DNA from: Gnetum montanum
Lineage: Eukaryota > Streptophyta > Gnetopsida > Gnetales > Gnetaceae
Reading direction: 5' to 3'
DNA length: 64,000 nucleotides
NCBI GenBank assembly: GCA_015680685.1
Contig: MNCI01005623.1
Coordinates: 867,695 to 931,694, forward strand
In this document: positions 1 to 10,055 of the stretch, one piece after another
How the letters are laid out: each line of letters begins with the position of its first letter
How positions within the stretch are numbered: position 1 is the stretch's first letter
Position numbers and translations under genes: made by a program
The notes under the pieces: generated by a model
What the model was told of the DNA's origin: nothing
What the model saw: only the letters and a program-made list of their open reading frames with translations
The model's database searches: none

Positions 1-1487
1 ATTTGTTTTTGCCAAGAGCTTGCAGGAGGGCGTGATTGGTCAATGCGGGGGAGAATACCATACTTACCTACGCACGATCGCCACTTTCTATGATTGGTTT
101 AGGATGAAGGGCTAGCTGGACAAGGAATGAAGAGAACCTTTCAAATAGGTCACACTTGAAGCCGTTCTGGTGATTGAACTCCCACTATTTCCATTATCGT
201 ATAGACTTCGTGGATCAAAAGGCAGGCGCCACATGCTCAAGTGTTTTCATAGTCTTTGTATTCTCTACATTGTTAGGCTAAGTGCATTTTGTAAAAATTG
301 TTGCAGGGGCAAAGAAGCCTCATGAGGTGACGGTGGTAACTACCAAGAGGCAAGGAGTAAACATCTACTTTAAATACGGCGAAGTAGCAATGAGCTAGAG
401 CTGGTTACAATGAGAGACCCCAGATTCTTTGCTCAAGAAAGTTCAAAAGGTGAGACTTATGGATCTTCTCATGGCTCCAAATCCAAGTGTCTCTGCTGCC
501 GAGATGCTTTCCTTGGTCAACTCCTTCATTGGGAAGGTGGGTCATTTTTGCACGTACGTGTAGGGCATGCGGGTGGTCATCGACATCAATGACCAACTGT
601 TTGCAGATCTGTTTGGCATACCTACTGATGGCACCCCCATAGTGTCAAAGGGAAAACAGGAGTTGACCTTGCAGAAGCAACATATCGAGGAGTGGCTGAG
701 GCTTTCTAAGAAGAGAAAAGGGTTCTCCATGGAAAAGCTTAAGGATGACCCTACCATGGGGATATACCCGGTCTTTCGTGCCCATGCATTCCCTCAACTA
801 CTCACCTAAGGAAAGGTCCTGGGGCTTGAGCAAGCCTGGGTAATGCAATAAGTCATGGAGGAGGGGGCCCGTTACAACTGGGCCAAATTCCTATGTAGTG
901 GTTTGCAGGCTGATATTTTGGGACTCCGTGAGCAAATGGAGTCCCGCTCTAACATACACTATGCCTTCTACATAGGCTGTTTAAACTACTTTGGGGAGTT
1001 CTTGGTGGTCTAGGAGGATGGAGTCTGGTCCATGCTAGACTGTGACCAGATTCCCAAGCCATGGATTCGACAGGTCCTCTAAACTATGCAGGCCCAGGAT
1101 CCTCCGGAAATGGTCGAGGAGTCATTGTCTGTAACGACTAAAGGTCTGGCAGTTCATAGCACCTGCGGCAAGGACAGTGTAGGAGAGACACCTCATGTTA
1201 TAGCTAGTAGCATGATACAGGGTGAACATCTCATAGTTGAGACTATGCCCACGAAGCTATGAAGGAAGAGACCTCCCCCAGCCAGGAAAAGCTCTTGTGA
1301 AGAGGAGGTACGAAGACTGCGCCTCAAGCTACGGTGGATGCAACCCCCCATTGGCAAGAGTTTTTTGTATAATGCTTATTTCATTATAGTTTGCTATGCT
1401 ATGCTATGCTAGGCGGTGTGGCGTAGCATAGCACCTATTTTAAACCAGCTTGTTTTGAATCGACGCAAACATGCCTTTTTTGCTTAG

Positions 1488-1810
1488 TAGAGGAAGAAGA
1501 AGATGAAGAAGAAGGCGATGAGGAAGTGTCGACCCTTAGGACAAGGGCAACGAATAAAGACACAGAGGTCCCAATTTCGGAGGAAAGGGCCCCAGTTAGG
1601 AATAATGGAGCTCCTGTCTCTAGGGCAGGGGCTCTTGTCATTAGGGAGCCTCTTCCTACCACCGAAGAGGTTCCTTCCCAAAATAAAAAAGACACTAGTC
1701 TCTTGAAAGAAAAGGCACCAACGGATGAGAAAGGGACTTGCATGGACTTGGTAGGGCCCTCTACTATGGCTACCATGGTCATCTTGTCTCGACAAGAAGA
1801 AAGACCGTAG
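1488..1810 (+). pseudogene. PG-A acidic exon
   Basis: This exon follows a pyrimidine-rich acceptor (CTTTTTTGCTTAG, ending ~1487). In the frame that stays open to 1810 it begins with a run of Glu and Asp (EEEEDEEEGDEE) and continues as a low-complexity linker rich in Glu, Pro and Lys. The matching exon of PG-B (41517-41813) is also acidic but only loosely similar, as expected for a linker. The end is uncertain because no clean donor is visible near the TAG at 1808-1810. Confidence 0.5.
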
Positions 1811-2027
1811 CCAGACGTTGGTGCATTGGGTTCTGTGTGTGCCTTATCGTAGTCCACTTTTACCCTTGCTAACATGCTTAATCATCTAACAGGTGCTACT
1901 GCTGACATCGCGGGACCTCCTCTGCTTTGTACAGAGTCATGGGCCAACGTCCCTAACAAGTTTACATTTTTGTAGGGATTTGTCGATGACATGATCAAAC
2001 GCCTTTAGCAGGCAGACCCTCGTGTGG

Positions 2028-2143
2028 GTATGTATCAGCACTAACTGCCCTTATGTTGCTATGCTAAAGCTTTTGAGTTTGTTGATTATGCTATGCTAAC
2101 GCGATTACTACGCTCCATGCGTTAAACACCCTCTCGGCTCAAG
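2028..2143 (+). other. PG-A intron (position shared with PG-B)
   Basis: The donor GTATGT follows the block QADPRVG. In PG-B the donor GTATGC follows the aligned block QAHPKLG at the same codon. The acceptor end is blurred: the exon should resume near LKWDP (aligned to IQWSP of PG-B) at ~2138-2150, but a clean AG is not clear. Confidence 0.55.
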
Positions 2144-3214
2144 TGGGACCCAGCACAACCTATGAAGGTTGGCGTGGTGTCCACACTCTCACCTGACATG
2201 ACCAAGGTGTCTCATCGCACATTTGATGAGGCTTATAAGTGTGTCTTGCACTTGGCACGCTCTCTGTGGGAATGTAGGCACACCAATGAGGACCTGTGGA
2301 AATGGGTCCAAAGGGTTGAGTAGAGAGAGGCCGACCTGGCTGCCGAGGTGGAGAATCTTAGGTCAAGGAATGCTTTTCTTATAAACTGCAACCCTGACCT
2401 AGTTGACTAGAAGAGGGATGTAGATGACTACGCTAGGTTTTGGGCTGTTGTTCATCAGAACATTGAATCCACCTGCGAGATAGTCGAACAGCAAAGGCAG
2501 ATGGACTTGTTGGTCCAGAAGTGCCAACACATGAAAGACATCAGCGTTAAGGTCTTCAAATAGGGGAAAATCCAGAGAGACCATAAACATATGTACAAGC
2601 TAGAGAATGAGACCCACTGAAAACTATACAAAGATACTGCTGTGAAGGCATTCACGTATGAAGCATTCGTGAAGGCCATTGGCGCTTCTGAGGCCTATTC
2701 TAAATTTAAAAAGCTAATGGAGGTCATGGAATCTCCCGACTTGAGGGTGGACCTTCCTACAGGAGAGACCGCAACTGCTTCCCTTTTCCTGGAACCTCTA
2801 ACATGAACGACCATGGAAAGGGAGAAGGCTGTTGCAGTGAATGCTGAACCCAGCGATGGGCGTTAGATGGATATTTCGATAGAGGATATTTGGCATCGCC
2901 TTAGGCTTGGTCTAAACCAGATACCCCTTAAGACCGGTGTAGGCTCCTCTTAGGTTAGTCACTTTCATGTTATGTAATAGCTTGCATTTATCACGTTTGT
3001 TGCCCTAGCTAGCTACTTCATTCTTGCGGTGTAGGCTTTGAATGAGGGTGCGAGACCCGCGGGGAGAGGGAATATAGTGAAACACCACAAAATTTCGAGC
3101 TTAGTATTTCTCCAATACGAAGTAGGTCCCTAAGACTCACAGATGATCACAGCTACACTGGTGTCACACATGGCAACTTCGGAGATCAAAATACTTGATT
3201 TTCACTAAGTATGC

Positions 3215-3695
3215 AGTCTCAGTGCATACGCTCGGCGTATACGCTCAAGTTTACATCCACAGCGTATACGCCTGACATCCACAACGTATACATCCCAGCG
3301 TATACGCTTGACATTCTCAGCGTATACGTCCAGCATACACGTTCAGCGTGCACGCCTCACATGTACACTCGACAAGTACAACAAATGTATACGTCCGGAA
3401 TGAAATCCCCAAAGATGGCATGGAAATAGCACTGCAAAGTAAGATTTGGCATAAGGCAACGACCATCAGCGTATACGCCCCAGCGTATACGCCTGCATCC
3501 ATCAGTGTATACGCCCAGCCATCATCAGCGTATACGCCCGCATCCATCAGTGTATACGCCCAGCCATCATCAGTGTATACGCCCAGCATATGCGCCCAGT
3601 GTCTACAGCATCTACGCCCAAATTCACATATGCCCAGCACATCTAGCGTATACGCCCAGAGTCTACGCTCACCAAATGCAGCGTATACGCTCAAC
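3215..3695 (+). repeat. GCGTATACGC palindromic word array in U3 of L0
   Basis: About 14 copies or near-copies of the self-complementary decamer GCGTATACGC lie upstream of the TATA box, spaced irregularly by ~15-35 bases and joined by CCAG, CCTG or CATC linkers. A few copies have decayed to TGTATACGC. The palindrome makes long ORFs appear on both strands here; I take those as artefacts. Confidence 0.9.
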
Positions 3696-3801
3696 GGGTA
3701 CGCCCAAAAAATGTAACAAATTGTACACTTGTAAATTTTACGCTTTTGCACCCGGTCAACGCGCCACGTGTCACCCAACCCGAGTCTAGCATCAAAACCT
3801 G

Positions 3802-3809
3802 TATAAAAG
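3802..3809 (+). promoter_or_regulatory. TATA box of L0
   Basis: TATAAAAG lies 724 bases into the LTR, after the palindrome array. It is the expected core promoter at the U3/R border. E2 has TATAAAAA at nearly the same offset (21711). Confidence 0.7.
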
Positions 3810-4401
3810 CCCAAATTTTCACTAGATCTAAGTCGGTTGACAAAAAATTCAGAGCACACTAGAGAGCAGAGATGCTGAGCACCAGAGCAGGAAGCTTTAT
3901 ACGCTAGACAACCCTTTACGCTGAGCATACAGCCGCTATGTTGTGCTTACAGAGTAAACTAGCCCACATTCATCCTTGCATCCACCGGGGCTTTTTGTCC
4001 GCCTTGTGTCCTAGTCACAACTGTGTTAGACTGGTGCATTGTACTCTCATTCTTTAATGCCATTGTTACACTTTCTTCCCAAAATCATTTACAGTTTTCA
4101 TTAATTGTTGCATGTATTCTATTTACGCTTGTCTACGTTTACGCTCTATTTACATCAATCACGTTGTTTACGCTCTGATTCATGCCCGTTATGTCATTTA
4201 CGTATAACCCAGCATATAGCACTTCAGTGTACATTTAGGGAAATCCTTGTCTGATTCGCGTGCGGACCACCCAAGGTACTCTACCTTCGTTCACTCCAAC
4301 TCGCCCTTAGGCGAAGGTAGGGTTTTCTGTGCGTGTCCTGTGATCCCACGGTCTCTGTTTCCTTCCAGCCAGAGACCGACGATTTCGGACAGCACAGAAA
4401 T

Positions 4402-4420
4402 TGGCGCTAAAAGGAGGGTC
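4402..4420 (+). other. Primer binding site of L0
   Basis: TGGCGCTAAAAGGAGGGTC begins five bases after the LTR end. It matches the decayed PBS of E4 (48715-48734, minus) and, less closely, that of E5 (TGGTGCTAGAAGGAGGGCC). It starts with TGG as expected for pairing with a tRNA CCA end. I cannot name the tRNA from memory. Confidence 0.75.
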
Positions 4421-5270
4421 TCTGCCTAAAACCTTACCTGCAAGCTTCCCAGCGTTTACGCTGTTGAGCGTTTATGCCGTCGACCATACGCCGATTCCTT
4501 TTAAAAAACCTCCCAGCGTTTACGCTGCTCAGCCTGAAACCTAGTCTACAATTTAGTGTATTATAGTGTTTGTGCAATGATGGCAGCTTAAGTGACCTTG
4601 CATGCAACATTAGCATAGTGTTTGCACATCCATCACGACCGAAACAGCAACAACAGTGGCATAAAGGCCAAAACAATGATAATGCAGCGACAGAAAAAGC
4701 ACGGATAACTGAAACTGAATCGCAAAATTAGAAGCAAGAAACAAAAATGATAATAGAAGCACAAAAAAGAGACAAATGAGGCATAGTAGCCTACTGTGTC
4801 AAAGGAGTGTCCTCCGACACCACGACATACGCTTATGGCATGCACCCTAGGGTTTTCTTTACCTCCTCAACATTTGCGAGCACCAAGTGTGTACATTCCT
4901 TCTTAGGAGCCATCGTCCTGCTTGCAGACTTTTCCTCGTCTCTATGCAAAAAACCACCTCACTCTCTGTTAACACAATCGCTCTACGCTCTGAAATCGCT
5001 TTGTGCTCCGAATGTGGGCTCTACACTATTACGGTGAGGATGATAAGCTTAATAGGGTTTAATCCCTATTTATGACCATAATGGTAAAAAAGGGAAACTC
5101 ACCATTCTCTCTCTCTATTTAATGCAGGGTATACCATGCAGTGTAGCATGCCCGCCATGACATCGTAGCACTGTTGGCAATTAAAACAAATAGATCTGGG
5201 TAGAAGATCTTAGCACACTTTAGGCTAACTCTTTGCTTTCCTAAAAAATAAAAAAATACATATTTTACGA
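4421..5270 (+). other. Leader-like stretch after L0 PBS, no gene seen
   Basis: The stretch contains two copies of an AGCGTTTACGCTG hairpin motif about 67 bases apart (near 4448 and 4515). The rest has only short unrelated ORFs. No gag or protease motif is found. Somewhere before 5271 the sequence passes from L0 leader into the E1 array; the exact junction is not visible. Confidence 0.5.
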
Positions 5271-5755
5271 TTTTACCAGTCTGGAAAGACCTTAAACTAG
5301 CAATCTCAATGTAGTGACAGTTTTACCGATTTGAAAAGACCTTAAACTAGCAATCTCAGCGTAGTGACAATTCTACTGGTCTGGAAAGACCTTAAACTAG
5401 CAATCTCAGCGTAGTGAAGGTTTTATTGGTCCAGAAAGACCTTAAACTAGCAACCCCAGCATAGCGTTTCACTCTAGTCAGTGGTCCGGGAAGACCTTAA
5501 ACTAGCAATACTAGCATAGCTTCGACTTTAGTGGTCTAGAAAGACCTTAAACTAGCATTCCTAGCGTAGCATTTCATTCTAGTTAACAGTTTGAAAAGAC
5601 CTTAAACTAGCAATTTCGATCCGTTACATGTATGCAGTCTGCAATGATGTTAAACTAGCAGTTTATTAGCATTTTACAATTTTTACATTTCCTCTTTTAG
5701 CAATTTTACATCTCCATGCCTTAGCAGTCTTCCATGACTTTAAACTAGAAAATTT
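5271..5755 (+). repeat. E1 array 1 (upstream of pol)
   Basis: Seven clear units of ~50-57 bases plus weaker ones carry the core GACCTTAAACTAGCA, preceded by GGTCTGGAAA-like sequence and followed by AGCGTAG-like sequence. Equivalent arrays stand between protease and RT in E4 and E5 and before RT in E2 and E3. E1 has no protease upstream. Confidence 0.9.
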
Positions 5756-6299
5756 TAATCTTTGTATCATACTTCACTAGTTACACATTATTACTTCTTT
5801 ACAAATTGTCATTATTGATGATTACTATGAACAGGTGCCTCTTAACTAGGCTCTCATTTCGTCTTGACAGGTTAAGCAAAAAATGAAAATCCAGCGTGAT
5901 CTCTCCACGCCTTTAGCTTTAACTAGTCCACACGGCAAGCTCACAAAACAATTGAACCTAGACCTGATCGACTGGGAATCAACCACAGCTAGCACCATAA
6001 CATCCTTAGAAACACCCCTAGACTGGCTCGAGTATCTAGTCCGAACCCTAGATCTAGAGGTCAGGGATGTAACTGAGGGCCCTCTCATCAAGATGCCTAT
6101 GATCACATCCAAGGGGGAAGTGAAAACATTAAAACTTAGTTCCCTCCTAGATGCATAGGCACACAAAGATGTAGAAAAAATTCTACAAGATAACATTAAA
6201 GTCTTCGCATGGTCATATAGCAACATGCTGGGTTTAGACCCGAGGCTGATACAGCACAACATCGTCCTAGACCTGTGCATGAAGGTAGTCAAGCAGAAG

Positions 6300-7235
6300 G
6301 CCCACAAGGTTAAGCTAGAAATTGCACTAGCTGTAAGGGATGAAATCACAAAGCTATACCAAGTTGGTTTTATCTGCGTAGTTGATTATTTGGAATGGGT
6401 GTCCAACATCATTGTGGTTTCTAAAAAAATTAGAGGAATACAAATCTTTATAGACTTCTAGGATCTAAACAAGGTAATGATCAAAAATGATTTTCCACTT
6501 CCAAGCATTGATTAACTCATTGACACTACGGCTGGTCATGCCCTTTTATCCTTCATGGATGGTTTCTCTGGCTACAACCAAATTCGCATCAACCCAAAGC
6601 ATTAGCTAACAACAACCTTCATGATTCCATGGGGTACCTTTTGTTACACCATGATGCCTTTTTGACTCAAGAATGCTGGATCAACCTACCAGCAAGCCAT
6701 GACCTACATTTTCAGTGACTACATCCTAGAAACACTAAATGACTACGTGGATGATATAGCAGTCAAATCCAAAGAGGTCGTTGATCACCCACGCGATCTA
6801 GGGGTAGTTCTCAAGTGTTGTCAAATGCATGATTTGCATCTTAACCCTAAGAAGTGCATCTTCAAAGTGAAAATCAAACACATGTTAGGATTTGTAGTAT
6901 CAAAGGATGGGATACGGGTGGACCCTGATAAGGTTAAGGCCATCGTCAACCTAGCACCTCCTACAAGCCTAAAGGAATTGTGTGGCTTATAAGGTAGGGT
7001 ACAATTCATCCGAAGGTTCATAGCAAAGTTGACTAACAAGTTACACCCCATGCAACATCTTCTAAAGAAAGGGGTTAGCTTTGAATGGACAACCCAATGT
7101 CAACAAGCCTTCGATAACTTGAAGAAAGAGCTTTTGCACCTTCCAACTATGAATCCACCACAAAGGGATAAGCCTTTCTTCATCTACCTTGCCACCTTTG
7201 ATACATCTATCACGACACTATTAAGTCAAAAATGA
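6300..7235 (+). pseudogene. E1 reverse transcriptase domain
   Basis: Recognised motifs are WVSNIIVVSKK, SFMDGFSGYNQIRINP, TFMIPWGTFCYTMMPF, TYQQAMTYIF and the catalytic YVDD at 6744-6755, followed by LNPKKCIF and the GF.VS..GI..DP.K connection. YVDD is intact here. Stops interrupt at DF*DLN (Trp in E3), SID*LI and KH*LTT (Gln in E5), MPF*LKN (Gly in E5) and GL*GRV (Gln in E5). Confidence 0.93.
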
Positions 7236-7661
7236 GATGATGAATCTGAGATACCAATGTATTACCTAAGTCATGCATTAATAGCACATGAGGCAAAATA
7301 CAACGAGGTGGAAAGGAATTTCCTTGTCTTAGTATTTGCGTTAAAGAAGTGGAGGTATTACCTATTTCGTAGTACAATTAACATCATTTGCAAAAGTAAC
7401 ATCCTCCAGGCCATCACTAACAACTTGTATGAAATTAGTAGGATAGCCCGATGGAAAGCAAAAACCATAGAGTTCAACTTACACTATGTAAGCCAATCAT
7501 CGACAAAGGATCAAGCTATAGCAATGCAACTTATAGCCTCACCTGTCGACGACCACACAACCATAGATCCCGAATTCTTGGACGAGCATGTTAGCATTAT
7601 CAACATCGTCCCATTGCACTTGGAAGCTACTTTATACTTCGATGATGTCTCAACTGCGTGA
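7236..7661 (+). pseudogene. E1 RNase H domain
   Basis: The retroviral-type RNase H that follows RT begins at a TGA (7234-7236, SQK*DD) and reads YYLSHALIAHEAKYNEVER, LVLVFALKKWRYYLF and FNLHYVSQSSTKDQAIA. The TGA recurs at the same codon in E4 and E5. A second TGA ends the block just before the aRNase H and also recurs in E4 and E5. Confidence 0.88.
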
Positions 7662-8036
7662 GGAGGAAGTGCAGCTTCCTTCATTGCATTCCCCTACACC
7701 AACAACATGGTAGAATACGAGGGGTTACTCAGAGGCCTCTCAACTACTCAAACACTGCGCATACAAAACTTGGCAATCTTTAGTGATTCATAACTAGTTG
7801 TAAATCAAATCATCGAAGCCTATGCCTGCAAAGCTATGCATCTACAACCCTATTGCGATCTAGCAAAAAGACTGCTCAAATAGTTTGCAACAATGGATGT
7901 GCAACCTATGCCACACAACAAGAACACCATAGTAGACGCCTTAGCCACCCTTGCACTAAATATTCCACCACACTCATTTGCAAGTCTACCAACTTCGATT
8001 GTCAAATGTACTCATCCCATCACTCAGCCAGGACAT
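7662..8036 (+). pseudogene. E1 second (archaeal-type) RNase H
   Basis: The pattern GGSAASF..FP.TNNMVEYEGLLRGL, then FSDS*LVVNQI, then MPHNKNTIVDALATLAL is that of the extra RNase H described in Tat elements (aRNH). The stop at FSDS*LV aligns to Gln of related copies. A second stop sits at LLK*FAT. Confidence 0.85.
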
Positions 8037-8039
8037 GTG

Positions 8040-9311
8040 GCCTCTATCAGTACTGTGGACACCCAGGAGTGGTACGCCAACATTAAAGCCTACCTGCAAC
8101 ATGGCGAACCCCCAAGTGGATTGACATCTACCTAGAGAGATGCGATCCGTAAGAATGCTTGGCAATATGTGCTCATGGGAAATGACGCCTTGTGTAGATG
8201 CTCCTATGAAGGGATATTGCTGGTATGTGTGGGTGGGGAGCAGGTGCAGAAGGTGATTAATGAAGTACATGAGGAACTGTGTAGTGGACACATAGCACCT
8301 AGGACTATGGCTATGAAAATTAGATTCCTAGGGTACTATTGGTCCCACATGGAGCATGACTACCTGTCGAAAGTCAAGACATCTGACACGTGCCAAAGAT
8401 ACGCAAACCTCATACATGTTGCACCTACAAAGCTGCACCCAACGCAGATCATGTGGCCTTTCCAACGATGGGGACTAGACCTCATAGGACCTATCACACC
8501 CAAGTCCTCCACAGGGCATAGCTTCATCATCACCACCACTAAATATTTCACTAAGTGGGTGGAAGCTATTCCTCTAAGGAAGAAGACATCTCAGCAGGTT
8601 TGCCACTTCATCCTGGATAACATCATGACAAGGTTTGGTCTTCCAATAACTATTATAACCAATAATGGACCATAATTTATTAGTATAGAAACTTGAACCT
8701 TCTGCAACAATATTGACATCAAGCAATTGTTCTCCTCCGCATACTATTCGTAAGTGAATGGGTAGGCGGAGGCTACAAATAAGACCATCATCAACTTACT
8801 AAAGAGCATGCTCAACAACAGCAAGAGGCGATGGCATGAGCAAATCCTCTATGTTCTATGGGCCTATAGGACGACATGCAGAACTATGACAAGTAAGGCT
8901 CCTTACAGTCTTGTTTATGCATCTAAAACTATGTTTCCTCTTGAGCTGTAGGTACCATCACTCTAGATGATCCTCTTGGATGTTGTGAGCAAGGCCCAGA
9001 ATAATGAGTCGCAAATCATCGACCTCGAATCAATAGAGGAGGAGTGTGTGCAAACCCTAAGCTGCATAGAGCACTACCAAAGCAAGCAACAAAAAAAGCA
9101 CCATGCAAACCCACATCAACGGTCGATTCAGAAGGGAGACCTCATCCTCAAAGTTTCCCGTGAGCATGTGAGCAAATTCTTAGCCAACTAGGAAGGCCCA
9201 TACATGGTCACCAAAGCCTTTGGGAATGGAGCCTTCAAGTTGGCAGATATGGATGGCAACGAGTTCGCCAACTGAGTGAATCACTCGTATCTCAAGCCAT
9301 ACTACATTTGA
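8040..9311 (+). pseudogene. E1 integrase domain
   Basis: The zinc part shows VHEELCSGHIAP ... TSDTCQRYAN, so the first Cys of the usual HHCC is Ser. The core has WGLDLIGP (Asp codon 8478-8480), ITNNGP at 8658-8672 where the second catalytic Asp is Asn, and the Glu of AEATNKTIINLL. The C-terminal part has KGDLILKVSREHVSKF and GAFKLADMDGNEFAN. A long internal stretch (8169-8675) is open. Confidence 0.9.
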
Positions 9312-9545
9312 AGCATGACGGCAACAAGCAGTGTCTACTATGATGTTAAACTATCGGCAACAAGCAGCATCCACTAAGATGTAAAACTAGCATAGCTAGT
9401 CCGCTATGACTATAAACTAGCACGGCACGTTTGCTATGATGTTAAACTGGCATGTATGGTATACTGGGATCTCAAGCCAGCACGGTGGTCCATTGGGACC
9501 CTAAACCAGCACACAATCTACCAGGACCTTAAACTAGGTTTGCGA
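9312..9545 (+). repeat. E1 array 2 (downstream of integrase)
   Basis: Five to six diverged units of ~30-45 bases carry ATGATGTTAAACTAGCA- or GGACCTTAAACTAG-like cores in the same orientation as array 1. The same placement is seen in E2 (19965-20125), E3 (24880-25290), E4 (33745-34090) and E5 (53530-53935). Confidence 0.85.
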
Positions 9546-10055
9546 CATGTCCCCAGCATGCATCTACGCCAAGTACACATCGAACACACATGTACAATGC
9601 CTACGTGGGGGTGGGACATTGCAATTCCAGAACACAGTTCACGATAATGAGAACACGATCTAGAACATACGTGATGTTGCCACCCTTGGCATCATCCTAA
9701 CCCTCCGGAGATGTCGTATGACATCGCACTGGCCCTCTGGACCTATTGTCACCATGATCCACCACCTTGATGGTAGTTCCTTGGTCAGTGCCCACTACTG
9801 GAGTTCTGGCAGTATTGTGGCCTAGTCACAATATTGTTATCCTCCAACTCCCTGCCAACATCTGGGCTCAAACGATGTTTACCTATGTGGTAGTTGATCC
9901 CATAGTTGAACTGAGAATGCATGCCTTTGGCGGGGGTTCCTGAGCATTCGCATTCACAGTAACTCCTGGCACCTTCGATGCTCGCTTCTCCATGCTGATG
10001 CTACCGAGGCCACTACTGGCCTTTCTACTTTGGACACCGTGCACTAGCACGAATG
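9546..10055 (+). other. E1 stretch between array 2 and antisense ORF, no gene seen
   Basis: It aligns with 53101-53530 of E5 in opposite orientation (shared words near CCCAGCATGCATCTAC and GGCCTAGTCACAATATTGTTA), so it belongs to the element. I see no protein motif on either strand. Confidence 0.5.

Larger units (their letters stand above)
1..3077 (+). pseudogene. PG-A: broken multi-exon passenger gene of unknown function
   Basis: This is the first of two copies of one gene; the other is PG-B at 39468-43194. It enters the window already in progress. Exon blocks I can align to PG-B are 307 to ~1360, 1488-1810, ~1893-2027, ~2144-2945 and ~3033-3077. The reading is broken by many stops, for example TAG at ~397 and ~570. 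The first block holds a region (570-810) with the pattern GMRVV...LFADLFGIPTDG, matching WVRGVKV...FFSDIFSVPADG of PG-B. This resembles the domain annotated in plant databases as 'putative plant transposon protein'; that assignment is from memory of the pattern and is tentative. Later blocks are an acidic exon, a WANVPNK block and a charged, probably coiled-coil exon (QMDLL, DHKHMYK). An LTR starts at 3078 inside what aligns to the last exon. Confidence 0.7.
3078..4396 (+). mobile_element. L0: LTR of a Ty3/gypsy Tat-type element
   Basis: The LTR starts TGAAACACCACAAAATTT, the same start as the other LTRs in the window, and ends GGACAGCACA. Its last ~170 bases align with the ends of the E4 LTRs (TCCTTG...ATC..CCAAGG, CGAAGGTAGGG). 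A primer binding site follows at 4402, so it acts as a 5' LTR. U3 holds the GCGTATACGC array, and a TATA box lies at 3802. The 5' neighbour is the last exon of PG-A, so bases 3073-3077 (TATAG) would be the target duplication; I do not find its partner. No clear matching 3' LTR is seen: the next + LTR (10896) belongs to another subfamily, while the partial LTR at 20996 shares the start and a similar TATA offset. Confidence 0.8.
5883..9311 (+). pseudogene. pol: E1 pol: RT - RNase H - aRNase H - integrase, stop-ridden but without frameshift
   Basis: This is the pol part of a Ty3/gypsy polyprotein that would copy element RNA and integrate the DNA. Order: N-terminal linker (5883-6290), RT (6300-6990), connection, RNase H (7236-7661), archaeal-type second RNase H (7662-7990), integrase (8040-9311). 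Two RNase H domains mark the Tat lineage. All fragments lie in one frame (starts divisible by three) over 3.4 kb, with roughly 20 in-frame stops. Most align to Gln, Trp or Arg codons of E5, as expected from C-to-T or G-to-A changes. It ends in NHSYLKPYYI and a stop, as E5 does (YLKPYY). It is not functional as it stands. Confidence 0.93.

Noticed and set aside
3061-3077. Purine-rich GGGGAGAGGG before L0 as a polypurine tract, making L0 a 3' LTR of PG-A's element
   Set aside because: It aligns to the last exon of PG-B, lacks the hairpin seen in the other copies, and a primer binding site follows L0. L0 is better read as a 5' LTR inserted in that exon.
3317-3928. 203-codon minus-strand ORF
   Set aside because: It is created by the palindromic GCGTATACGC array, which leaves all frames open on both strands.
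7234-7236. UGA as selenocysteine codon
   Set aside because: Higher plants lack the nuclear selenocysteine machinery, and CpG decay of an Arg codon explains it.
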